Positions 1 through 6,333 of a DNA stretch of 8,164 nt are shown piece after piece. The notes under the pieces are model-generated. The model saw only the letters and a program-made list of their open reading frames with translations, did not search any database and was not told the origin of the DNA. Positions within the stretch are counted from its first letter, which is position 1. Every line of letters begins with the position of its first letter. Both the position numbers and the translations under genes were made by a program. This stretch comes from Oscillospiraceae bacterium. GTDB lineage: Bacteria; Bacillota_A; Clostridia; Saccharofermentanales; Saccharofermentanaceae. The DNA lies in assembly GCA_902803365.1 (NCBI GenBank), contig CADCPU010000069.1, positions 1-8,164 on the forward strand, written 5' to 3'.

Positions 1-1610
1 ACGATAACGTCATCCCTGTGATTTTCCATCTCCTGGACGATGGTGTTGATCGCTTCATCACCATAGAGTCCGTCTCTGTCATCAACGAGAGAATAAGCTT
101 CATCGATGAAGAGAACTCCTCCCGAAGCTTCTTTAAACTTCCTCTGTACCGTAGGCGCAGTCCAACCTACAAAACGTCCTACGAGATCACCGCGGCCGAC
201 TTCAACGATGTGACCGCGCGACAGCACTTTGTTGTCTCTCATGATCGAAGCAAAAAGTCTCGCGACCGTTGTCTTTGCCGTTCCGGGGTTACCCGTAAAG
301 ATCATGTGCCTCGACATGGAATCAGTCGGCATATCATGTTCTTTAAAGAGCTTCTGCGCCTTGTTGTAGTTGATCGCAGAATCGATGATCTCCTTAACAT
401 TTGAAAGACCGATCATCTTCTGAAGTTCGGCATATGCCTTGCCGTTTGCATCCTTCTTGACCGCTGCGGAAGAAGTCGATTCGAACTTGCTGTACTGCGG
501 ATAGACAGAAGATTTAAGTTTCTTCTTATACCATGCTCTATAGTGCTTTTCGAGTTCTGACGCATAGTGGTTTTCGCACTCTTCAGCATATGCAAACAGT
601 TGCTTATCTCCGCTAAGACCGTCCTTTGAAGCAAGTGCGGCAAGATGCATTTTGGAGGCTTCGACATCATAGTAGTCCTCAACGATCTCAACCAATGTCT
701 CGTTCTCGAGTTCGCTTATGATCTCGTCTTTTATATTCTTGCATTCCCTGCCGAAGATAAAGACAGTCTGCACATTATCGAATCTGTTCATCACTTCGCA
801 TATAGCAAGAAGAGCTCCCCTGAGACCCGTATCAAATTCCGATTCATTCACATCATTGCTGCGGGCATCTATTACCACAGTTCCCTTACCGGAGCTGAAG
901 TAGACCTTCTCGATGATCCGCCTCGAGAGGTGATCCGTATCCAGACGAAGCACCGTAAACCTTCTGCTCCTGATCCTTCCGTGGTTATAAAGAGCCCTCA
1001 TGATGCATTGCGAAGCGACTTCACCGAGAGTTCTGTCATCGGTCTCAATAACATATGTACACGGTATGCCGGTGGCTCTTTTTTTCTTCTTGCCCATGGC
1101 GATCCTGTCAAGCTCTTCCCTAAGCGAAGTCTTAACGCTGATCTCTCCTGCTCTTTTGTAATTGTCTTCATCCTTCCAAACGTCAAACAGATACTCGCTG
1201 AATCCGTTCCGAAAAGAATCAAACACCGTAATGGAGAAGTCCGACAACGCCTCATACATCTCGTAATCATAATCATTATCTGCGCGTCTCAACATTCCGA
1301 GAGTATCACAGAGCGTATTCTCAGTTCCAACGGCATTCTTATGCTTAAGTCCGACATAAGAGAAAAAATCCTTCATGATCTTCGTAGGATCTTCCTCGTC
1401 CTTAACGATAAGACCGAATACCATCTCGTCGGTATTCTCACTTGCCATATACAAAAAGACATAGCGTTCTTTACGGTTTTCCTGATTATATATCTTGGAC
1501 CTGGCGACAACATCCGCGAGTTTCTTACTGATCCTGTATCTCCCCGGATGTCTCTCACTCTGGAAGATCTCACTGTCGTCAACAACACATCTGACCTTAT
1601 AAAACTGCAT
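1..1610 (-). CDS. CbbX/SpoVK-type AAA+ ATPase with a P-loop-less AAA-like module (3' end outside window)
   Basis: I translated this reading frame by eye; it stays open from an ATG at 1610 to the left edge, giving 536 codons with the C-terminus missing. Residues about 396-536 are a CbbX/SpoVK-family AAA+ domain: Walker A GNPGTAKT (440-447), the family signature RGDLVGRFVGWTAPT (473-487) and Walker B GVLFIDEAY (498-506). Sensor 1, arginine finger and lid would lie beyond the window. The second-last Walker A glycine is alanine. Residues about 180-345 look like a decayed AAA module: a Walker-B-like strand GTVVIDAR (243-250), a sensor-1-like strand QTVFIFG (281-287) and a lid-like helical stretch, but no P-loop. 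Residues 1-170 match nothing I recognise. AAA+ proteins of this family remodel protein complexes using ATP (RuBisCO activation in CbbX; EccA of type VII secretion is related), but the client here is unknown. The start is supported by AGGGGGT at 1617-1623. It may be co-transcribed with the small membrane protein upstream, 72 bp away, with no terminator between. Confidence 0.9.
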   Translation of the reverse strand, partial: MQFYKVRCVVDDSEIFQSERHPGRYRISKKLADVVARSKIYNQENRKERYVFLYMASENTDEMVFGLIVKDEEDPTKIMKDFFSYVGLKHKNAVGTENTLCDTLGMLRRADNDYDYEMYEALSDFSITVFDSFRNGFSEYLFDVWKDEDNYKRAGEISVKTSLREELDRIAMGKKKKRATGIPCTYVIETDDRTLGEVASQCIMRALYNHGRIRSRRFTVLRLDTDHLSRRIIEKVYFSSGKGTVVIDARSNDVNESEFDTGLRGALLAICEVMNRFDNVQTVFIFGRECKNIKDEIISELENETLVEIVEDYYDVEASKMHLAALASKDGLSGDKQLFAYAEECENHYASELEKHYRAWYKKKLKSSVYPQYSKFESTSSAAVKKDANGKAYAELQKMIGLSNVKEIIDSAINYNKAQKLFKEHDMPTDSMSRHMIFTGNPGTAKTTVARLFASIMRDNKVLSRGHIVEVGRGDLVGRFVGWTAPTVQRKFKEASGGVLFIDEAYSLVDDRDGLYGDEAINTIVQEMENHRDDVI

Positions 1611-1682
1611 ACGATTACCCCCTATTTTTCATTTTCTGAGGTAATTGTATATTTTTCTATGTACCAAATTGGGGACCTAAGA

Positions 1683-1961
1683 TCACTTAGCCTCTGCAAC
1701 CCTCTCAGCCATCTCAGCCTTCATTTCCTTGAGTGTAACGCGGATAAAATCTGCAACAACGATAACGAATCCGATAACTACGCATGTCTTTGTGCTGAGG
1801 TCGATAGTTGTGAGGTTCAAGACTCTTGCGAGAGCACCGATGATCCTGCAAATGCCTGCTGCGATGAGGCTGTTGATAACAGCATATACTGTCTTAACGA
1901 TTGCTTCCTGCATTGTATCTTCGCTTGTGCGCTCTGTTCTCATCATTGTGAAGCAGTTCAT
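1683..1961 (-). CDS. Small protein with two membrane segments, unknown function
   Basis: This 92-residue protein is not one I recognise. It has a polar N-terminus (residues 1-18), a long hydrophobic stretch around 21-47 that includes two arginines, a short polar loop (NLTTIDLSTKT, about 49-59), a second hydrophobic segment around 60-77, and a charged C-terminal helix rich in Lys, Glu and Ala (78-92). Two membrane helices with a cytoplasmic amphipathic tail is the simplest reading. An AAGGAG Shine-Dalgarno site lies about 8 bases before the ATG at 1961. The gene is on the same strand as the AAA+ ATPase gene and 72 bp ahead of it, without a visible terminator between, so co-transcription is likely. 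I infer that it could anchor or be a client of the ATPase. It could instead be an unrelated holin-like or phage-shock-like small protein. The coding call rests on the start site, the coherent membrane pattern and the promoter upstream. Confidence 0.72.
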   Translation of the reverse strand: MNCFTMMRTERTSEDTMQEAIVKTVYAVINSLIAAGICRIIGALARVLNLTTIDLSTKTCVVIGFVIVVADFIRVTLKEMKAEMAERVAEAK

Positions 1962-2146
1962 CGATTTGCTCTCCTTTCTCTTTGATGGTCTTATCTTATC
2001 GGGAGAGGATTAATATTACGTCAAACCGAGTTTAAGAAAATATATGAAAGTATAAAGTTTTGTTAAAGCACCACAAAGCCCCTGTTTGCAATGCTTTCGG
2101 ATATCTGTTAATCTGATATGCGATTAATATTTAAGAAGAGGGATAT
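1962..2146. other. Divergent intergenic region
   Basis: These 185 bases separate the divergent small membrane protein gene (minus) and the six-helix membrane protein gene (plus). They contain the minus-strand promoter and ribosome site described separately. For the plus-strand gene I see AGAGGG about 5 bases before the ATG. The only -35-like element is TTGCAA (2086-2091), and it has no convincing -10 partner. No hairpin, tRNA or small ORF is supported. Confidence 0.6.
1995..2024 (-). promoter_or_regulatory. Putative sigma-A-type promoter for the small membrane protein and AAA+ ATPase
   Basis: On the minus strand TTGACG (2019-2024, 5 of 6 to the -35 consensus) is followed after 18 bases by GATAAG (1995-2000, 4 of 6 to the -10). 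Transcription would start near 1988, leaving a leader of about 27 bases that holds the AAGGAG ribosome site. An alternative further upstream is TATACT with a weaker -35. No comparable promoter stands out in the 72 bp between the small gene and the ATPase gene, which fits a shared transcript. Confidence 0.4.
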
Positions 2147-2746
2147 ATGGATAAGTCCAAAAAACGATTACTTTTGGCCGTGATCATCTACATAGCAGTA
2201 TCATCATTCGGGATAATCGCCGCCAGAGTGAACGGCACATTCGATCTTTTTGATCTGAGCTACACAGTCTCGGTCAACGTCGGACTTACACGTCTGACGG
2301 CCGCAGTATACTTTGCCGGCATCGTCGCGATCTCTGTCTTGCTTCACCTGATAATCAAAGATTCCAAACTTAACATATTAAGAAGGATACTCTTTTACAT
2401 AAGCCTCGTATTTCTTATCGGCCTGGCATGGTTCCCGGTCCAATTTAACAGACCCGAGACGCCGGCTTCGCGCGGCCACGAATTCTTCTCGAACGGTTAC
2501 TTCGCGATCGTTATCGCGACATTGTTCTTCATGATCGTTTTCGAAAACGCCCGTCAAAAGATCTACGGCATCGCAGGCGTCCTGTTCGGGATCGCATATG
2601 TCGTATGCTTTGCAAAGAATGTCTCCTTCTTCAGACAGACTATCCTCGTGTGGGAGACGGTGCTCATATATCTTTATATCGGAGAATTCTTATTTCTCAA
2701 GCCGAAGTCAGATAGTGGTGTAGTCCCTGTTAAAGAGCTCGGTTGA
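2147..2746 (+). CDS. Six-helix integral membrane protein, unknown function (DUF998-like?)
   Basis: This 199-residue protein has six predicted membrane helices at about residues 7-27, 49-70, 80-98, 114-133, 138-156 and 165-184, with almost no soluble domain. A conserved-looking extramembrane loop (about 95-113: WFPVQFNRPE, then a His at 111) sits between helices 3 and 4. The overall plan and the Pro/His-bearing loop recall the DUF998 group of uncharacterised membrane proteins, but that match is from memory and weak. The start ATG at 2147 has AGAGGG about 5 bases upstream. The N-terminus (MDKSKKR) is positively charged, which puts it in the cytoplasm. It is the only gene on the plus strand here, and its last 39 bases run into the 3' end of the convergent sce7726-type gene. 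No partner gene or terminator suggests a function. Confidence 0.85.
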   Translation: MDKSKKRLLLAVIIYIAVSSFGIIAARVNGTFDLFDLSYTVSVNVGLTRLTAAVYFAGIVAISVLLHLIIKDSKLNILRRILFYISLVFLIGLAWFPVQFNRPETPASRGHEFFSNGYFAIVIATLFFMIVFENARQKIYGIAGVLFGIAYVVCFAKNVSFFRQTILVWETVLIYLYIGEFLFLKPKSDSGVVPVKELG

Positions 2747-3262
2747 GATCAGGCGGTTGAGCTTATCCTTATCGCAGCCTTCGATCAGTTTTTTACATAC
2801 CTCGGGCTTACTGATGCTCGTATATTTATAGCGCAGGCACTGTGATGCGATCGAAGTCAGTTCGCGCCTCCAAAGAAGGCTCATCTTCTTCTCGATCTTG
2901 AACTTCGGATTCGGGAGCGGTTCGCGGACTATCTCAAATTCCACGCCGTCACCTTTGGACGAACAGACGATTATGCCCCAAAATTTAGGCACATGCTCAT
3001 CGATGTGCTTGGCGTGAGACTTGCCCACCACGACATAGTTATAGTCAAAATACTTATTGTAGTCGCGGACCTGGCTTTTGAGGCGCGCGTAAGTATCCGC
3101 GTCGCTCTTGATCTCAAGACCGAACACGGCATCATCTGTCACGAGCACAACATCGGCGCGCGACTTCCCTATCTGTATCTCGTCCATGAAACGCATCTTT
3201 ACATATTTTTCTTCAAGGAACCAGAACAGCGGATCTCTGATGTCCAGATCATATAACTGCAT
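2708..3262 (-). CDS. sce7726 family protein, PD-(D/E)XK nuclease-like fold
   Basis: This 184-residue protein fits the sce7726 family: an N-terminal IRDPLFWFLEEKY-type helix (8-20), then RADVVLV (35-41), GLEIKSDAD (48-56), RLKSQVRDYNKYFDYNYVVVG (60-80) and HVPKFWGIIV (90-99). The acidic residues E28 and D37 and the E50-x-K52 pair are laid out as in PD-(D/E)XK nucleases, so a metal-dependent nuclease site is likely preserved. The family's substrate is not established to my knowledge; many PD-(D/E)XK proteins act in restriction or DNA repair, but neither role can be assigned here. Residues about 100-184 are a basic, helical tail rich in Lys/Arg, possibly for nucleic-acid binding. The ATG at 3262 follows the stop of the EAL gene by 5 bases and has only a weak Shine-Dalgarno site, which suggests translational coupling. 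Its 3' end overlaps the convergent membrane-protein gene by 39 bases. Confidence 0.85.
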   Translation of the reverse strand: MQLYDLDIRDPLFWFLEEKYVKMRFMDEIQIGKSRADVVLVTDDAVFGLEIKSDADTYARLKSQVRDYNKYFDYNYVVVGKSHAKHIDEHVPKFWGIIVCSSKGDGVEFEIVREPLPNPKFKIEKKMSLLWRRELTSIASQCLRYKYTSISKPEVCKKLIEGCDKDKLNRLISTELFNRDYTTI

Positions 3263-3267
3263 GTATA

Positions 3268-4992
3268 TTATTCTATACGATTTACGACAAATCCGAACAT
3301 CGATCTTTGTTCTTCTTTGGCAAGAAGTTTTACGCGGCAGAAGATCTCCGTGCCGTCTGCGACGGTAGCTTCGAATTCCACACGATCTTCAGGATCTGCC
3401 TCGGCATCTTCAAATGCCTTGAACATTATCTTCTTGCCATCTTCACCGAAAAACTTTACGACCTCGTCAACGGCACTGATACCGAACGAGTTGATGTATT
3501 TGATATAAGCCTGATTATAGTAGAAGAAATCAAGTTCACCCGTCACGTGATCGAGCTCTATGAGCGTGATCGGAAGCGGATTATAGACTGTCAGAGCCTC
3601 ATGGTTTTGCTCATAATTGCGAAGCGGCGAGCTCGACAGGAAATTAAGAGAACCGAGCCTCTCATAATACTGGCTGAACTTGTGATTTTCATTGACCTGA
3701 TAGCTCGCTTCACCCATAACGAGATATGCATCGAGCGGCGCAGGCTTGCCAAAATAATAGCCCTGGACCTTCTCGCATCCGATACGCCTCAAGAACTCAT
3801 ACTGTTCCTTCCCCTCAACGCCTTCTGCGAGGGTCGGAAGCTTCAAGCGCTTGGCCATACTGATTATAGAAGCGACGATGACATTCGACTTAGGATTCTT
3901 CTCGAGATTCCTGATGAACGCCATATCGATCTTAAGCGTATCAAAATCATAGGATTGCAGATTGCTGAACGAACTGTAACCGGAACCGAAGTCATCGATC
4001 CATACCGTGTAGCCGTCCTCACGAAGTGCCGTGAGCTGCTCGTACATGGAGCTGATCGAACTGGAGATCGCGCTCTCGGTAACCTCTACATGAAGGAGTC
4101 CCTTCGGGATATTGTACTTCTCGCTCTTCTCGATTATCACACGCCTTATGTCACAGAGTTCAAAATCAAGACGTGAGAGATTAAACGATACCGGCTGATA
4201 GTTAAAACCGCTGTCGATCGCTGCCCTGATATCACGGCAGACGGTCTCGATAACGAGGCAGTCAAGCCTGTGGATGACTCTTATATTTTCGAAAACTTCA
4301 ATGAATACACCCGGGGAGATCATACCGTGCACGGGATCCATCCATCTGGCGAGGGCCTCATAACCGCACACCTGACCTGTCATGGCTCTGACGATCGGCT
4401 GATAGTAGACCTCGAAATGATTCTGCTCAAAAGCTTCCTCAAAGTGATCGACTACATATTGATACAACTCATTCTTCTGCCTGAGCGGCTCATCGAAAAA
4501 CGCGATATCCCTGTCATAGACCCTATTGATCGAATCGCACGCGAGCTTTGCCCTGTCGATCAGGATAACGAATGACGGCTCGCTGCCGCTGCTCCTGCAG
4601 ATACCGGCCTTGATATGCATATGAAAGCCGCGGTCGTGTGCCAGCATCACTGCATCAAGCTCATGAAGCCTGTCAGTTATCTCTTCATCGGTAAGATCTT
4701 TTGTCAACACGATGAAATGATCGCCGCCGGCTCTCGCTACTATGTCTCCGGGAAATACATTCTTAAGTTCAGTGCCAAGACCGCGCAGATAGCCGTTGCC
4801 ACCTTCAAAGGAGAATCTTCGGTTAAAAAAGCGGAAATTCATTACGTTGATGAAAAGCGCGATCGAATTGGGCATAACTCTAATGGGGCCCGTAGGAAAT
4901 AACTGTGCCATCAAGTGTGACATAGCATATACGCCCGTTACCTGATCAATCTCAACAGGAGCATTGTAATCCTTACGATTGGCTTTCTCCAT
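3268..4992 (-). CDS. c-di-GMP phosphodiesterase: degenerate GGDEF, intact EAL, C-terminal PAS-like domain
   Basis: This 574-residue protein has no membrane segment and is probably cytoplasmic. Residues about 15-170 are a GGDEF domain whose signature reads GGDHF (89-93). The inhibitory RxxD site just before it has lost its arginine (FPGD, 80-83), so cyclase activity is doubtful. Residues about 175-430 are an EAL domain with the expected catalytic set: E212 in YEALARW, N271 in FNLS, E303 and E306 in EVTES, the DDFGSG motif (333-338), K354 in LKID, E390/E393 in AEGVE, and Q410 in VQGYYF. It should hydrolyse c-di-GMP to pGpG. Residues about 460-574 look like a PAS sensor fold (NPLPITLIE, then NQAYIKY), placed after the catalytic domain. 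The ATG at 4992 has GGGGG about 7 bases upstream. The sce7726 gene follows 5 bp downstream. The degenerate GGDEF may serve as a GTP-binding regulator, as known for some such hybrids; that is inference. Confidence 0.95.
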   Translation of the reverse strand: MEKANRKDYNAPVEIDQVTGVYAMSHLMAQLFPTGPIRVMPNSIALFINVMNFRFFNRRFSFEGGNGYLRGLGTELKNVFPGDIVARAGGDHFIVLTKDLTDEEITDRLHELDAVMLAHDRGFHMHIKAGICRSSGSEPSFVILIDRAKLACDSINRVYDRDIAFFDEPLRQKNELYQYVVDHFEEAFEQNHFEVYYQPIVRAMTGQVCGYEALARWMDPVHGMISPGVFIEVFENIRVIHRLDCLVIETVCRDIRAAIDSGFNYQPVSFNLSRLDFELCDIRRVIIEKSEKYNIPKGLLHVEVTESAISSSISSMYEQLTALREDGYTVWIDDFGSGYSSFSNLQSYDFDTLKIDMAFIRNLEKNPKSNVIVASIISMAKRLKLPTLAEGVEGKEQYEFLRRIGCEKVQGYYFGKPAPLDAYLVMGEASYQVNENHKFSQYYERLGSLNFLSSSPLRNYEQNHEALTVYNPLPITLIELDHVTGELDFFYYNQAYIKYINSFGISAVDEVVKFFGEDGKKIMFKAFEDAEADPEDRVEFEATVADGTEIFCRVKLLAKEEQRSMFGFVVNRIE

Positions 4993-5095
4993 AAAAGATC
5001 CCCCATACGATAATTAAATATATTTTATCACCGTACGAGGGAATTCTGTCTTTTTTCACTGAAATTTAACAAATATTTTTATGAGTTTTGTCGGG
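4993..5095 (-). other. AT-rich gap upstream of the EAL gene
   Basis: These 103 bases between the esterase stop and the EAL start are AT-rich. They contain the GGGGGATC ribosome site of the EAL gene and, further upstream, a TAAAAT that could be a -10 box, though no good -35 sits at the right distance. I see no GC-rich hairpin followed by a T-run, so esterase transcripts may read through into the EAL and sce7726 genes. Confidence 0.5.
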
Positions 5096-6124
5096 TCATT
5101 CTGCCCAGGCGATCTTGGCAAAATTATAGATTCCGAGGTACCAGATCGGCCAGTCGTGTCCGCCCGGCTGCTGCTGCCATGTGAAGTTCTCATTTGCTAC
5201 CAACGCATCGCACTTTCCGATAAGATCCTTAGCGGCTCCGCTGGCACTTGCGTATGCGATATCGTCATCAGTTCCGCAGATATTGTAGAAGTAATCGAGC
5301 TTATACTCGGAAGAATCGATGTCCTGAGCGACCGTATTGGAAGGATTGGATGTAGGAGCAGCAGAGAAAGCACCGAATCTGGAGAAGAGATCCATGCACT
5401 CACCGATACCGATATTGATCGTCTGCATGCCGCCCATCGACAGGCCGGCCATCGCACGGTGTTCACGAGTCGCACTCATATCATAGCCGTCTGCATTGAA
5501 CTCCGCATATGTAGCATAGTTCTCCTCGATATAAGGGATAAGGTCATTACGAAGCTCATATCCGAAGTCATAGAAAGACTCGAAATCATTGCCCGGTCTG
5601 CATCCCCAAGCCTTACCGTTAGGTGTAACCAGGATTATCGGATCGATATCGCCTCTGCCGATCAGGTTATCGAGGATATTCTTGAGCTCGGAGTTCTCGA
5701 GGTTCAAGCCCCACTCAAACTCATTACCGCCGATACCGTGCATGAGATAGATGACATCATACTGTCCTTCAGGATCGTAGTTGGCCGGAAGATATACGAA
5801 AGCATCCTTGTCGCAGCCTTCGCCGTCACCGATATAGTCATTGGCATGATATGTGATCTTCTCTACGGTTCCGACGTCCCCGTCCTTATACTTCATCGTA
5901 TACTCCAGCGGGATCTCTGTCTCGTAGTTATAGTCGATCTCTGCCTGAGTAGGCATCGTCCACTCTTCTGTAGTTTCCGTTGTCTCTTCTGAAGTCTCCT
6001 CAGCAGAAGCCTCTGCAACAGGTGCAGCCGTTGTGCTCTCGGTTACTTCAGCGGTGGAAGCGCAGCCTGTAAGAGCAGCCGCACAGATCGTAAGTGTCGT
6101 AAGTGCTGATGTTAATTTCTTCAT
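5096..6124 (-). CDS. Surface lipoprotein esterase, CE1 feruloyl/acetyl-xylan esterase type
   Basis: This 342-residue lipoprotein starts with a signal peptide (MKKLTSAL, hydrophobic core 8-19) ending in the lipobox LTGC with Cys21 as lipidation site, then a Ser/Thr/Glu-rich tether (about 22-57). The rest is an alpha/beta hydrolase of the esterase D/CE1 type: oxyanion region YLMHGIGG (126-133), nucleophile elbow GLSMGG with Ser229, likely acid Asp286 in CGTDDD, and His323 in GGHDW. From memory, the segments REHRAMAGLSMGG, SAAP and GGHD closely follow the XynZ-type feruloyl esterases of clostridia. It would release feruloyl (or acetyl) groups from arabinoxylan outside the cell. I start at 6124, where MKK begins a proper signal peptide with GAGGGTGA (6132-6139) 7 bases upstream. 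An in-frame ATG at 6187 adds 21 polar residues and has no ribosome site. The adjoining GH43 gene supports a role in xylan use. Exact substrate is uncertain. Confidence 0.93.
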   Translation of the reverse strand: MKKLTSALTTLTICAAALTGCASTAEVTESTTAAPVAEASAEETSEETTETTEEWTMPTQAEIDYNYETEIPLEYTMKYKDGDVGTVEKITYHANDYIGDGEGCDKDAFVYLPANYDPEGQYDVIYLMHGIGGNEFEWGLNLENSELKNILDNLIGRGDIDPIILVTPNGKAWGCRPGNDFESFYDFGYELRNDLIPYIEENYATYAEFNADGYDMSATREHRAMAGLSMGGMQTINIGIGECMDLFSRFGAFSAAPTSNPSNTVAQDIDSSEYKLDYFYNICGTDDDIAYASASGAAKDLIGKCDALVANENFTWQQQPGGHDWPIWYLGIYNFAKIAWAE

Positions 6125-6157
6125 ATTTTTGTCACCCTCGTTGTTTTTGTTATGGTG

Positions 6158-6163
6158 ATTATA
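6158..6163 (-). promoter_or_regulatory. Consensus -10 box for the esterase gene
   Basis: A perfect TATAAT lies on the minus strand at 6158-6163, placing transcription start near 6151 and giving a leader of about 27 bases. No recognisable -35 element stands 16-18 bases upstream, where the sequence is T/G-rich, so the promoter may need an activator. The 31-bp inverted repeat lies about 110 bases upstream of the expected start. The extent given is the -10 box only. Confidence 0.45.
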
Positions 6164-6245
6164 GTCTTTGCAGCCCCGATAAAACACAGATAAACATTAG
6201 CAAAACACCTTACAAATTATGCTTTTTCGCGCACGAGATCACGCA

Positions 6246-6276
6246 TTTTACCAATCTTGCGGCAAGAATGGTAAAA
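6246..6276. repeat. 31-bp imperfect inverted repeat, possible operator
   Basis: TTTTACCA (6246-6253) pairs with TGGTAAAA (6269-6276), and inside them TCTTG (6255-6259) pairs with CAAGA (6263-6267) around a CGG centre. That makes 13 matched positions per arm with a single A/A mismatch. It sits between the GH43 terminator and the esterase promoter, and its right arm overlaps the terminator's T-run. The outer TTACCA/TGGTAA core recurs in the array upstream of the GH43 gene. It could be a regulator-binding site or a second RNA hairpin at the 3' end of the GH43 transcript. Confidence 0.6.
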
Positions 6277-6307
6277 AAGCAGCCCGTCCGGCAAATCGAA
6301 CGGGCTG
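6273..6307 (-). terminator. Intrinsic terminator of the GH43 gene
   Basis: On the minus strand an 8-bp GC-rich stem, AGCCCGT paired with ACGGGCT plus one outer G-C pair (6280-6287 with 6300-6307), encloses a 12-base loop. It is followed, after one G-C step, by a run of six T (6273-6278). It begins 26 bases after the GH43 stop codon. This ends the GH43 transcript before the esterase gene, which therefore needs its own promoter. Confidence 0.85.
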
Positions 6308-6333
6308 ACTTAAGATCAACTCAGATATTCGTA

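Noticed and set aside
645..1985. Long plus-strand open frame of 446 codons, with a Cys-rich C-terminal part
   Set aside because: It is antisense to the AAA+ ATPase and small membrane protein genes, which have clear motifs and ribosome sites. It has no ribosome site and no recognisable domain; the cysteines come from complementing codons of the real genes.
3307..4176. Plus-strand open frame of 289 codons
   Set aside because: It is antisense to the EAL phosphodiesterase gene; it shows no motif of its own.
5081..5992. Plus-strand open frame of 303 codons
   Set aside because: It is antisense to the esterase, whose catalytic motifs and signal peptide are unambiguous, and it lacks a ribosome site or recognisable domain.
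6125..6187. Upstream ATG at 6187 for the esterase
   Set aside because: It adds 21 polar residues ahead of a good lipoprotein signal peptide, has no ribosome site, and would put the TATAAT box inside the coding region.
6246..6276. Stand-alone intrinsic terminator
   Set aside because: No T-run follows the hairpin on the minus strand, and the neighbouring GC-rich stem with six T already serves as terminator.
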